Assembly (NCBI RefSeq): GCF_000764305.2
Contig: NW_025931881.1
Span: 1-64,000 of the forward strand
DNA: 64,000 nt
Direction: 5' to 3'
Origin: Hyalella azteca
Taxonomy: Eukaryota; Arthropoda; Malacostraca; Amphipoda; Hyalellidae
Positions 1 to 10,549 of this stretch are shown here, in pieces (the stretch's first letter is position 1; each line of letters starts with the position of its first letter). The notes below the pieces were generated by a model that made no database searches, had not been told where the DNA came from, and saw only the letters and a list, made by a program, of their open reading frames with translations. The position numbers and the translations under genes were made by a program.

Positions 1-1255
1 GTGCAGGTGGTGTGAGTAACACACGCGCTGTGATGTGCTAGACGTAGTGCAGGTGGTGTGTTTGTATCATTACGAATCATTATGAGATGTTTCAATCATT
101 GTGAGATAGGTACTTATATCATTGTGAAATGTAGGAATCATTGTGAGATGTTAGAATCTATGTGAGATATGGGCCGCCGCCTCGTCTGCAGCCGAAGCCA
201 TCGATGTCTATTGTTCGCATTGACTTATATTAAGGCTCTATTTCTGCTGGATTATTGTTATTCAGAGATGGTTGTGCATTCATAATCATTGTTTAACACG
301 AAAGATTGCTTCATATTTATAAGAATTTGATGCATATATGACGATCCCCTGTCATCGCTATTTTTATGTATTTTTTCAAAAGCCACGGCGATGTTGGCTT
401 AAACAACAGTGTCTCAACTCCTAGCCTTGCTTAACGCGCCTTGTTATCTTATCACGATTCATCCTGCATGGATATCCGCCGTCAAGTGGTATCAGCACAT
501 TTATGCATCTATTGCAAAGTTCTGAGTTCAAATCCGAACAGAACTTGTGCCATGCTAGAGTTAGAAATCTGAACTTTAAATAAATATAAGAATAGATTTC
601 ATAAACTTATTCAACATTCACGTAAGCGCTACCACACACGTTTCCTTGTCACTTATTATAAAGTTGGTGGCAATGGCAGGCAATAAAATTTACCCACACC
701 GAATTATTTTGCCTTAGTATTTTTTCATTGTGCGGTAATTAGCTGTAGCACAGGAAATTGAAGTTCTAGCGCCCAGTTCTAGCTCCGTGCTAGCGATACG
801 TGTTATCTTATCACAAATTACAGCTCGAATATCAGCTGTCAAGTTTGGTGTCAAAAGAGCGGCCTTCCTCTGCGCGCACGAACGTAGTATCAGTTCAGAG
901 TTTAATGTTCTAATTCGTTCGGAACTTACGAAAAGACGAAAGTGATACACGGACACGCCTACGTCAGTTTTCATTCAGGTTAGGTTAGGTTGGGATAAAT
1001 TAAGTTAGGTTGGGTTAAGTTAGGTTAGGTAAGGTTCCACCCGTTTTACCGTTTTAATTGGAAACGGGAGGAAGTAGAAATGAGAGAAAAATGCTCGTCC
1101 CAGCGCAATGAGCATTGAAATGCGTGCATTAAATTTGATAAGAATTTGGTTAAGATTTCAAGGGAAAGCGTGCCGAAGCGGCACCATGCAGGATGGCCCA
1201 CGCTAACGCTCACCCACTTTCGTTCGACCGGTGGGCTCAGTAGGTGTGTCCCAAT
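1..1255. other. Intergenic stretch without a recognisable gene
   Basis: I see no coding exon here. The open frames present are short and have no family resemblance. The stretch holds a possible tRNA-like SINE head near 466-545 (an A-box-like motif ending in tggtatcagcac and a B-box-like gagttcaaatcc) and a TTAGG-like run listed separately. A degenerate motif 'aatcattgtgagat' recurs several times between 70 and 165. Confidence 0.5.
976..1035 (+). repeat. Degenerate TTAGG-like pentamer run
   Basis: The stretch repeats aggtt / ttagg with interruptions (ggttaggttaggtt, then aagttaggttgggtt). This resembles the arthropod telomeric pentamer, but interstitial copies are very common in crustacean and insect genomes, so this is not evidence of a chromosome end. 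A similar short run lies in the loop of the palindrome at 38473-38595. Confidence 0.6.
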
Positions 1256-1277
1256 GACCCCAACAGCGTTGTTGTTG

Positions 1278-2093
1278 TTATTTGCCCAGGATCACTGCAC
1301 GGCGGCGCCCCCGCAGAGGCGGCGGCTCCGGGGGAGGGGGAGGGAGCGGGGGTTCCACTCCAAGGATCTCGGAGAAGGATGGGAGCGAAGAGAGGAAGGC
1401 CGCTGTCGGTCCAGGGTTAGACCAGAGGTCTAGAGGGGTCAGCGAGGTGGGATGCGAATGGCAGCTGAAGAGGTGATGAGTGGTGTGGTCTATAGTGCCG
1501 CACTCAGGGCAGAGAGGGCTATTAGCTGCACCAATGCGGACAAGGTATGAGTTGAACCGCAATGAGTAGCCGGGCTGGGAAAGGGCGCTTCTGGCCGCCC
1601 TGGGGAGGGAAAGCTCGCTGGACGAGACGGAGGGGGCGGCGGTCAGCAGCACTTTGTTAGGAGCTGCTGAGGCCAGGTAAGAGGAAACAGCAGAGCTGTG
1701 CAGGGTCCTGAGGACGGTGGGGTAGGAGTCGGGGGGAAGTGAACCCTCCTCCAGCAGGTGAGAGCCTGAAGGGAGGAAGCGAGTCTGAAGCGTGTGCTTC
1801 ATGGAACGGGTCCCCGATGTCTGGGTGACGATAGGGTAGCTGGGATGGTGCGGTCGTAGGGCACTGGCAAGGTATTGTGAGCAGAGCAGAGAGAGGTGTT
1901 CAGCCACGGGTAGGACCTGAGCTTCGCTGTGCAGATGGGAAGCGGAGACCATTTGAAGAGATCCCGTGGCTATGCGGATGGCAGAGTTCTGAATGGTTTG
2001 CAGCTTAGAGATTGACGAAGGAGAGGCGTTGGGGAACCACTCTGGGGCAGCGTAGGTGAAGAGGGACTTAATAAGGGCCTTGAAAGTCACCAA
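1278..2093 (-). pseudogene. LINE C-terminal region with zinc knuckle
   Basis: This 271-codon open frame on the - strand begins in the RT thumb (KALIKSLFTYAAPEWFP, LQTIQNSAIRIATG) and ends with a CPECG...H...HLFSC knuckle, as in I/jockey-like LINE proteins. It is the longest intact piece of the element. It stops just before the AAC-rich tail. Confidence 0.8.
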
Positions 2094-2319
2094 GAGGGTT
2101 TCCTTCTGCTGGCCACAGCTGGTTCCGGCAAGAGACTTGAGGATGTTGAGGCGCGGGCGGGCTCTCTGGCATATCGCAGCGATATGTGGCGAGAAGGTGA
2201 AGTGGGGGTCAAAAGTGACACCGAGGAGCTTCGGGGTCCGACAAAGTGGAAGGTCGGACCACTCCCAGCTGACGTGAGGGTCAGTTTGAGATTGGTGGGT
2301 ATCGGAGGTTAAGAGGGTG

Positions 2320-3117
2320 GTGTGGGATTTGGGAATGGTTACCTATAACCCCTTCCGACGAGCCCACGCAGCCACGTCGGAAGCGTGGGAGGGGAGGACT
2401 GTAGACGCGTCGGCTATCTGGACGGCCCCCGCAGCGGCAGTGAAGTCGTCCGCATACGAGGTGATTAGGGGGGCGGACTGGGGGAAGTCTGAAACATAGG
2501 AATTGAAGAGAACGGGCGAGATGACGGATCCTTGCGGGACACCGAGCGTGGACCGGCCGTGGAGAGGAGATGCAGTTGTTGTAGGAGCACCTGGCTGACC
2601 TGCCTCTGATGTAACAAATCAGCCAGCGGTTGATATTGGCGTGTAGGGGGGTTGTGGCGATGTGAGAGATGAGCTGAGCATGGGGCACGGTGTCAAAAGC
2701 CTTGCTGAAATCTATTGCCATTGCTATTGTCCTGGTTGGTGGACGAGGCTGGTTGAAGCCTGTAGCTATGGCCTGGGTTAGAGGAAGTGGGGCGGATGTT
2801 GTGGAGTGGAGAGGGCGGAAACCGTGCTGGGAGTCCACAAGTGGAAGTGCTGCATTAAGGGATGGGAGGAGCAGACGCTCCAACACCTTCACAGACGGGC
2901 ACAAGAGGGAAATGGGCCGGTATGAAGAGCTGATAGACAGGGGTTTGCCTGGCTTTGGAAGGGCAATGATTGTGGCCGACTTCCAGATGGCAGGGATATC
3001 GGCCTTGGCGAGGGATAGATTGTAAAGTTGGGTGAGGTACTGGATACCACTGGGTCCGAGGTGACGGAGGTGGAGGATAGTGAGGGAGTCTGGGCCAGTG
3101 GCAGTGGAGGTACCCAA
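2320..3117 (-). pseudogene. LINE reverse transcriptase domain, frameshifted
   Basis: The - strand frame shows GPDSL, SYRPISLLC, the QHGFRP box and the DFSKAFDTV box of non-LTR reverse transcriptases in order. The frame is then lost, and the catalytic YADD is recovered in another frame at 2456-2445, within TSYADDFTA. The domain is therefore present but disrupted by at least one frameshift between about 2560 and 2600, near the expected PQGS motif. Confidence 0.85.
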
Positions 3118-3339
3118 GCTCTACACCGCCTGTCTGGTCTGATCCGGAGTGAACGCAGGAGGTGTGTCGGAGAGGGGTTACGGCGCTTGATACCTCGGTA
3201 GGTGGATCTGCAGGAAGGGTCACGCTGGTAATGGGGAACCAGCGTGAATTTACGGCAGAAGGATGAGGCTATGATATGGTCTGCGGTGGCATAAGAATTA
3301 TTGAAGGAAATGGGTTGATTGGAGGTGGCCGGAGGGATA

Positions 3340-3600
3340 TAGATGTCATACAGGTGAAGTTGTGTACCATCTATAAAGATGGAGATACCCTGGTGTTCTG
3401 TTGTTGCATCGCCAGGGAACAGGTGGTCTGATGGGACCGGGGAATACGAGACGGTATGATTCACAATAAAACAAAGGCCGCCACCGCCAGCGCGAGGGCC
3501 GATGGGTCTGTCGCGGCGGACCAGGGTGTAACCAGGGAAGGTCGGGGGGTTTGAGACCTCGGTGAGCTTGCTTTCCTGTATGTACATTACACCCGGGGAC
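3340..3600 (-). pseudogene. LINE APE endonuclease remnant
   Basis: This - strand frame contains QESKLT, followed by a proline-rich segment, RRDRP, and a glycine run preceding LCFIVNH. That matches the N-terminal half of APE-like endonucleases of non-LTR retrotransposons, where QE(S/T)K and the GGG segment are conserved. The C-terminal half of the domain (the region with the catalytic D-N and SDH motifs) is not found, and the next recognisable segment is the RT, so the deletion that shortened the element lies here. Confidence 0.65.
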
Positions 3601-3973
3601 AGGTCCAAGTGTAGTGATGCTGGGACGCCCTGCTGAGCCCAGAGCACCGTTTGTGGACCCAAAGGCCGCAGCGGTAGCACCGGAAGGGAGTTCTCCTCCA
3701 GGTGACCGGGCGCCCGCAGACGGCACAAGGGTCAGGGCCAGGGTTAGAGTGGATACCCGCCATCAAAAGGAGGAGGGCAATTGTGACTTGGTCAGATGGA
3801 CGAGCTGCGGCCGAGGTTAGGAGAGACGGTGGGTAGGAGTGACGCCCCACATGAGGGCGCCGCCAAGCCGAAAAAACAGCCCGCAGCAGGTCCGGGAGTT
3901 GTGTCCGTGTTTGGCCTAATGGAGCGACGGGTCGCTCCGGAGGGGTCCATCCACCGCGAAGAGGTCCGGACAT
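3587..3973 (-). pseudogene. LINE N-terminal region: 2A-like motif and PHD-like zinc finger
   Basis: The frame opens with ATG at 3973-3971, six bases from the element's 5' end. About 70 residues in, a leucine run followed by MAGIHSNPGP (NPGP codons at 3745-3734) resembles the 2A-like ribosome-skipping sequences known from the N-terminus of several APE-type LINEs, although the usual D and E before NPGP are G and H here. It is followed directly by a CxxC...CxxC...H-C finger of PHD-like spacing (CAVC ... CYRC ... HKRC). The frame then breaks before the endonuclease. The first 153 bases of the longer open frame (4132-3980) lie outside the element and are not part of it. Confidence 0.65.
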
Positions 3974-3999
3974 CAGATGGACCCCAACAGCGTCACTTG

Positions 4000-5156
4000 G
4001 TAATGTTTTGCACATCTTAGTGTCGGCGCATCCACTGTTGGGCTTAATACAAAGAAACAAAACGAATTGAACTTTTATTTTAGAATTTGATCCTATAGAC
4101 GACCGTTCCAAAGCTTGAGGAAGCAGACGCATAAAGAAGGTTGGAACAAGACCAAGTTCCTGAAATTAAGCTTGGTTGCACCGTAGCGGTACCATTAGAG
4201 GTTCGCCGACCTTAAAAACGAATATACCCGGCAAAAAAACTGTCGAGAAATAACAAAAGACCTTGATAGAAGCAAATTTAAAACGTATACTAAGGTATAG
4301 CAAAACAGACTTCAAAATTTAAGTAATGGAGAATGAATTCAAACTTATGAAGCAAAGAATTTACCAACCCTTCAAATAAGAAGCATCTCTGAATTTCACT
4401 CATGGAGTCGCCGTAATTAAGCTCCCCAAAAAATTGACTGAAGTGCCTCTCCAAATTTGCGGATATTCTATAGAAACAAATTTGAAAAAACTGTTGAACA
4501 ATTAAGAATCAAAATAAAAGCTGGTCGAGCTCAACGTTTTGTCTCACTATTTCAGTATTGTAACAGCCTCGTACGCACCTTAAAATCATCTACTGCCAAG
4601 CGCTTAAGCAGTAATTTTAGGAAGCAAAAAGAGAGCTTAAGGTTAAGCAGCAAAAAGAGAGGTCATATAAAGGGTAATCATGATAGTTGAAGTGAGGACA
4701 GACTATCAATAATCAACTATGACGGCAGTTGAAGTGAGTGCAGACAATTAATTTCTTAATCATAGGAAAGAAGTAAGCCTTTCCATAAGGTTCGGAACAT
4801 ATAATTATACAAGGAGCTAACGACCGAAAGTTAAGGTGGCTTTGCCACAGGAAAAGGCTTAGCCCAAGATTTAACCTCGATTGGCCCTCTTCTATAATTA
4901 AAGAAGAGAGAACGTGCACTTGTGAAAAATAAATAAAATGAAAATCGAAGAGTGATCACTACAAACTATACATAGAAATTAGGAAGGGATGGCATTATGC
5001 ACTCTCACCGGAGCAATATTAATCGGATGTTTCCATTTAAGATCCGTGAAGTTTTGTGTCCAGCTACGAAACGAAAGTTTGAAAATTTCTGAAAGTTTGA
5101 GATTCGAACAAGAAGGAAAAAGTTTGATGACCAACAAGGTGGTGGCCTTGTTCAAG
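4000..5156. other. No gene recognised
   Basis: This AT-rich sequence flanks the LINE and the downstream SINE. The open frames are short, basic and without family motifs. Two near-identical segments ('agttgaagtgag' near 4685 and 4729) show a small local duplication. Confidence 0.4.
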
Positions 5157-5159
5157 GTA

Positions 5160-5393
5160 CTCAAGGGTGGCCTAGTGGTTAAATTTCAGAGTACCAAGAT
5201 TGGCGCAGAGAGGCGCGGGTTCGATCCCAGCTCTAAGCGCTAGTTTCTGGTCAGAATAGGCGAGGAGGCCGGGCGGTTAAGCACAGCAGAATTGTAGCAG
5301 TGAGTAGCGAGTTCGAGACCGCAAAATGCTGTGAATGTTCTGCGATGGTAAGAATCGGCGACAGGCCTACGGCCTAATAAACGCTGAAACCGC

Positions 5394-5467
<74 letters not shown>
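5160..5467 (+). mobile_element. Composite tRNA-derived SINE with LINE-like 3' tail and (ATT)n
   Basis: A tRNA-like head has an A box (gtggcctagtggtt, 5167-5180) and a perfect B box (GGTTCGATCCC, 5218-5228). A second tRNA-like unit follows: ggccgggcggttaagcac at 5267-5284 and gagttcgagacc at 5309-5320. The 3' part (aagaatcggcgacaggcct at about 5350-5368) matches the 3' end of a LINE in this window (41640-41705, 51315-51380 and 30845-30905), and the element ends in an (ATT)n run from about 5394 to 5466. A reverse copy lies at 40466-40696. This is a SINE that shares its tail with a partner LINE. Confidence 0.8.
5394..5466 (+). repeat. (ATT)n microsatellite
   Basis: A nearly pure ATT run forms the tail of the SINE just upstream. 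Confidence 0.9.
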
Positions 5468-7020
5468 TAAGGTTGCAAAGTTATACTCCTGTCAGCGATT
5501 AATGGTAATTTATTTTGGTGTGTTCGTTAAGGTAATGCGGATATATGTTATGATATTAGAAGGAATTCTATGTTTAATGCTAGTATTTTATTTTACTTAC
5601 ATGCGTGTGTATGGGTGCTTAATAATTAAATAAATTAGGTTATAAAATGGACATTTTGTTGAAAAAATATTGATCATACTCATATGTCAAATACTTCCTG
5701 CTAAATACAACAATGAGGGTTAATTTGTATGAAGCGGATATCTGAGACGACTTACCGAGGAATTGTTTATTTAATATCTATATTGTGTTGTATATATATT
5801 TGTATTTTTCATAATCAAATACTTTATGAGGTGATAAAAGGGCAATGATGAAAGGCTGGTCGAATGGTTTATATGTGAGAAAGTTTTCTGGTGAATTCAA
5901 CCCAAACTTCGCGCACTTGCTTATTGCACCAGATTTATCACTGACACTCAAAGTGGCTGGGCTCAAATAAATCAACTCCAATCCACTCTATTAGCACGGA
6001 AATTACCACAAATATTAATGCAACTTTTATTCGTGAATGAAAATTTCGCTCAACGATATATTTCTATTCATTTTTTGTTGAAATTATCTGTATTCTTCGT
6101 CCTAACTTGACTGAAAAGTCTTACGCACGTATTATTCAGTATTTCAACAGTCACCTGTTTCCAGAAATAATGTACATATCATATGTTGAAAGAATTGAAT
6201 GCCATTTCACCAAATCATCCATTTAAGTTTATCTGGCAGTTTTGAAACGTAATTCAACGAAAGTAACCGTCAGTATTGGAGGTACGATAAGGTTCCTCTA
6301 ACTGATAAGAGATAAGGAACCCTTACTCATGGTCCGGATAAGACGGAGATTAGGATGCAACAAATACGAGTTTTCACTTGTAATTATTTCAGGAGATTAA
6401 ATTTCCACTTCCACTACCGGTGCGAGCACAAAGGTTATAGGTTATTACTTAGGTTATTAGGTTATACAGCACAAAGTTACTGATATTTAGAAATAATACA
6501 ACTTTAAAAGACGTATTTTTTTAAAGAAATTAGAGAAAACAACTTTTTCAAAATTTCTTCAAACAGAAAAGGTGAAGGGAAGGAGCTGACAGTGAAGGCG
6601 GCCGAGACGAAGAAACTTTTAGCAGCATCCTCTAGTTGGTGCGTTTTCTGGGTTAGGTGATCTTTTGCAGAAAAATAGTATTATATAGACATCTGAAGTA
6701 GTTTGCTTTCATTTGCAATAGTAATAGTGAAATTCCTCAGTATAAACTGCGTTCATTTACGGCTCCGATAAGGTTCTTTACTGATTATTCTTTTATCATA
6801 ATTTCCAATACTGTTACCAAGCATTCGCATCAATAACCATAATAAACTACAAGTTGATATAAGATATAACGAAAAGTTCTCTAAGCAGAAGTATCATACA
6901 TCATCATACAAGACCTTCTACCACGCGTCATAATTTATCTTCGAAACTATATCATTTCCTCGCATAAGGAAATTGTCAAATGTACTGCATTGCTATAAAT
7001 TATTAATACATTGATTTCAG
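5468..7020. promoter_or_regulatory. 5' flank or first intron of the HEPN-NACHT gene
   Basis: No coding exon is recognised. The stretch ends in a splice acceptor (ttgatttcag at 7011-7020), so an upstream 5'UTR exon is likely somewhere in or before this interval, but I cannot place it or a promoter with confidence. A GC-richer patch at about 6590-6660, ending in gggttaggtgat, is one possible leader exon. Confidence 0.3.
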
Positions 7021-7042
7021 ATAAACTCAACAGCTGGCAAAT

Positions 7043-8940
7043 ATGGCTGCCACCGCTCAGAACATTTCTCTCGTGCCAGGAATTGAGCTCTCACCTCAGG
7101 AAGCCAACAGATACAAGAACATTTTTGCCGTCCAAGTTCCCATGTGTGAAGTTTTTCGTGCCGTTCTAGAGTGGGAATGCAGCGACAAGTAGCAAGGGCA
7201 GACTTACGCAAGTTACTTTGAAGAAAAAAAGGAGCTCTATGATTCCAAACATGAATATTTGAAGAATCTGCTCGGAGTTGAGTTTAATGAGCCTAAAGTT
7301 ACGCTGTCAGCTAAAGACATAGAAAAGCTTCGGGAAGACTCCTCAAAATATGATGTAACTTTCATGTTTTCATTTTTGTGCGAGGTCTTCAAATCCAAAA
7401 AAACATACACAAACGCTCTCCAAGCGAGAGTACCTAACCAACTAGAATGCCTGCTAAGAACGGCCAAAGACATGAGGAATGATGTCATGCATGAAGTGGC
7501 GGGCTCTGCTGTGGACCCTTATAAATATAATAAAATTTTTAAAGCCCTGCATGACGTGATAGATGAAGCTGGCAATGTGTACAGCATCCCTGCTGATGAA
7601 GTAACGAGTTTCAAAACCCAGATAGATGGGATGTGGGATGAAGTGCGCACAGATAATGAAAAAGCTAAGGCTTATTGTCGCTTATTGCTGCAAACTTATG
7701 GAAACATAGAAGCTAAAGCCATGTGGGAAGCGATGTTGGCTGAAGAAATTCTTCTCTTTGGCGATGACAAAGTTGAACGCTCGAAAGTGTTCCATTCCCT
7801 GGAATTGACACTACAAAAACCTAAAGATCAAACAAAAGACAAGATCTCCTACACTGAACTCCTCACTGCACGCAACGATAAGTTCATAGTAGTCATTGGC
7901 GACTCCGGGTCTGGGAAATCCACTTTGGCCAAGAATTTGGTGATCCAGCATCATGGTATCTCAGATGCTGAGGTAGAAATGTCCGATCTGAAGAATCACA
8001 ATTTGTTACTTTATTATGAATGCAGGAGTGTTTCTACAAAAGAATTTACTGATGTAGTAGAAGAAAACTTCGAGAATGTGTGCCAAAAACTCGGCCCTAA
8101 ACCTGTTATCCAAGGAATCAGCGAGTCTAACCCTTTGATTCTCATTGATGGCTATGATGAATGTCATAAAGACTCGTATAAGGTTGTGCAACAGATGGTG
8201 AACAAAATGAGGAACTATGAGTGTCGTGTGATCATCACCACCAGGCCAAGTGCTGCTGATGAGCTCAAGGACTTTCTGAAGCGAGAAGGCGTGAAGTTCC
8301 AAGAGTATGAGATAGCAGAAATTTGTGATTTAGATGACCAACTAAGATTTCTGGAGAATTATGAAAAACATGCCCCTCCAGGTGCTGAGAAAGTTGTGAA
8401 GAGCTTCAGTTCTCTTGGACGGGACATTCAAAAACTTTTTGTTCGTCCCATTAATTTGGTTCTCTTTTGTCACCTGGTATGGAACTTTCCCGAGAAGATA
8501 AATGACTTGAAATCTCATGCTGCTGTAGCTCAAGTCACTTATGATCTGTATAAGAAAATTATTCAGTCAAAGCTGGCTTCTCACTCTATTGTTGGCAAGG
8601 CTGGGCTTATTGATTCTTTCTTCCAAGGCTTAGGCCATTTCTGCTTGAAGATGATTTGTGAAGGACATTTGGTTTTCTCTGCAGAACAAGTTGAAGATCC
8701 AATTAGCAGAATCAGTTCAAAACTCGAAAAATATGAGGCGCTGGGGTCGCTTGATCCGAATGCTCTTCTGGGTGTTGTCTTTAAAATAAAACGTCAAATA
8801 AAAAATTCTAAATCATGCACATATTTCTTTCATCACAAGAGCATACAAGAACTGTTTGCTTCCAAGCCTGTCTTAATGGAGCTCCGTAAGAATAATGCCT
8901 TACCGCCCATCCTGACGTCACAAAAATTAAAAAATGTCAT
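7043..8940 (+). CDS. HEPN-NACHT exon of an NLR-like gene (internal TAG at codon 50)
   Basis: Start: ATG at 7043 lies 22 bases inside an exon that follows the acceptor at 7019-7020. The frame stays open to a GTGAGT donor at 8941, about 633 codons, interrupted only by TAG at 7190-7192 (codon 50). Residues about 75-215 look like the HEPN domain of DZIP3/NLR type: KYDVTFMFSFL, then AKDMRNDVMHE with the R-N-x3-H motif at residues 145-150. The NACHT NTPase follows: Walker A GDSGSGKST at 286-294, Walker B LILID-GYDE with Asp369, sensor-like TTRP at 399-402, and the winged-helix end motif FFHHKSIQELFA near 595. NACHT proteins with N-terminal HEPN and C-terminal repeats are typically cytosolic sensors; a role here in immunity is inference. 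The TAG replaces what is likely a CAG (Gln). Downstream exons join in phase 2. Confidence 0.88.
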
Positions 8941-9382
8941 GTGAGTTTCTTGTTGAGAAAGATTTAATTGAAATTCTCAAGACTGTCTCTGAGATAGAAC
9001 GCTCATACGGTTGTCGTTAGTAACTTCAATTATATTTTAGTCAGACCTGATTCAAGCTACGTTTCACAGGGCTAAATTTTCTAACTAATCATTTTTATAG
9101 AGAGACCTAGTAAATTTAGTTCTCACTTTATTAATTTGACCTAGTTAATAAGTGTCTCACTGTACGTATTATCTTCCTGTGCCGTTCTACAATGTAGGAA
9201 AATGAAGTATTCGCAATTAAGAAATTAGTTTATCAATCATAGTAAAGCTGCACTTACACATAATGTTTTCTACATAGATTCAAAATAATTCCAGGTAAAT
9301 TCTAACCTGAATATGATGATTGTTCATGTAATTTAGATATAGATAACCTTTACCAATAATATTTGTCTAATAATATAAACAG

Positions 9383-9593
9383 GCCGCTAGAAGTGCTTAC
9401 GTGTGTGTTCATGGAGCTGAGTGCTGCTGAGGAGTCCACTGTCTTAACTGGCCACTCCTGCGCGATGCTATGGGAGGCGTTGACATGAATGACTGGGTGA
9501 AAATCTTGCTCCACTGTCCTGACTCGCAACATATTGCTGAAGCGATTGCCGGAGTCTTCTCGGCACTCGGCAATAGTTGGATCCTTGACATAG
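9383..9593 (+). pseudogene. Exon A1 of cassette 1, with a one-base frameshift
   Basis: The acceptor is at 9381-9382 (aaacag) and the donor is G|GTAGTA at 9594. Splicing from 8940 gives AT|G and continues in frame as PLEVLTCVFMELS, but this frame meets TGA at about 9483. The second half is clearly exon A in another frame: GGVDMNDWVKILLHC aligns with AGASSQDWQEALLC of A2. The exon is 211 bases, whereas A2 and A3 are both 266; the required remainder (2 mod 3) is broken, which means one base is lost (or two gained), probably between about 9425 and 9455. The part that can be read is helical in character. Its outgoing phase (1) matches B1. Confidence 0.72.
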
Positions 9594-10332
9594 GTAGTAT
9601 TTTTATTCAGTGCCTTAAATGTCTGGGAGATTCTACTTCTGGCATTGCACCATCAAATCATCATAAAACTTAGTGTGCGAAGGAAATTATTGATAGTTAT
9701 TTCTTGCTGGTTGTTTACAGCCCTTGTTGTTTTTCAGGGGGACATAAAAGTCACATACACAATGAAATCTGATATATTGAAGAACTTTTACTTTTCTTCA
9801 ATATATGCTCCCTTTTATCTGCGGGTCTGCCTTTACTGATAAATTCAAGCTCCTCACAATGACCGTTTGGTTAGAACAAATTTTTCTTCTTTATGTCCAA
9901 GATAAACAGGAAGATGTAAACAGAAAGGAATGTTGTATAGGATTAAACGATAGAAAATAAAATACAAATCAGACAATAATTATAAGACAATCTAATGATA
10001 TGATTGTTATTTATAAATCTGAATGTAAATTCGTAGACCACAGCAGATAGTGTGGGCATCACTCTATTTGTTTCTTCTCCACCTCTGCTACCATCACCCT
10101 CTCTCTCTCTCTCTCTCTCTCTCTTTTTCTCTTTCTCTTACCTTAGCGGTACTTTTATACTTCCCTTCCCTCATATTTAACTTCATTATTTACTTATCCA
10201 CTCCATTTGACTCGCTCTTTGTCCATCATCCTTCTACCTCTCTATGTGACTCAACATACCTCTTCACCTTCTATCGCTCTCCCCAAGCTCACGCCGCATC
10301 AGGCAACTAGTATCCTCATCCTTCGTCCGCAG
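9594..10332 (+). other. Intron between A1 and B1
   Basis: No other exon is seen here. It contains a (CT)n run at 10094-10135 with a related pyrimidine-rich stretch after it. Confidence 0.5.
10094..10135 (+). repeat. (CT)n microsatellite
   Basis: A pyrimidine run of ctctctct units, slightly interrupted by ttt, lies inside the A1-B1 intron. Confidence 0.9.
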
Positions 10333-10549
10333 CTGGAGACGTGACGGCATGGGCACTAATGCTGGCACACCGGCAGTTTCAAGTCCTCACCATCAAGACG
10401 CCAGCTGCGGTGCTTCGCGCTGAAGGCACCAGCTGGTCAGACCTGGCGCGGCGTTACGAGGGACAACTGAGGCTGGACATCAGACCAGCAAGAGGGACAC
10501 CAAGCCCCGAGCCCTGCGACGACCTGCTGGAGTGCCTCAAGGGCTCCAG
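10333..10549 (+). CDS. Exon B1 of cassette 1
   Basis: The acceptor is cttcgtccgcag at 10321-10332 and the donor is AG|GTCAGC at 10550. Phase 1 in and phase 2 out are the same as in B2 and B3. The translation begins GDVTAWALMLAH and ends PCDDLLECLKGSR; B2 reads GRDLEAVALMLPH ... PCDDLLQQLVGRR, so the same exon is recognised at both ends. With the last base of A1 the junction reads SWILDI-A-GDVTAWALML, equivalent to the A2-B2 junction. The exon is 217 bases against 202 and 205 in B2 and B3, so the loop in the middle is five residues longer. The spacing of leucines suggests alternating strand and helix, possibly an irregular leucine-rich repeat; that is inference. Confidence 0.82.

Larger units (their letters stand above)
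1270..3979 (-). mobile_element. APE-type non-LTR retrotransposon, internally deleted
   Basis: The element is on the - strand and is flanked by a perfect 14-bp direct repeat, GACCCCAACAGCGT, at 1256-1269 and 3980-3993, the target site duplication. Its 3' end carries a short AAC-rich tail (tgttgttgtt on + at 1270-1279). In order on the - strand it holds a zinc-finger ORF opening six bases inside the 5' end, an APE endonuclease remnant, a reverse transcriptase with YADD at 2456-2445, and a C-terminal region with a CPEC...H...C knuckle. Several frame changes break the ORF, and at 2.7 kb it is too short to hold a complete APE-RT protein, so it has lost internal sequence. It resembles jockey/I-like LINEs; clade not assigned. 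Confidence 0.88.

Noticed and set aside
976..1035. Telomere
   Set aside because: Only a short, degenerate and interstitial TTAGG-like run, with long unique sequence on both sides.
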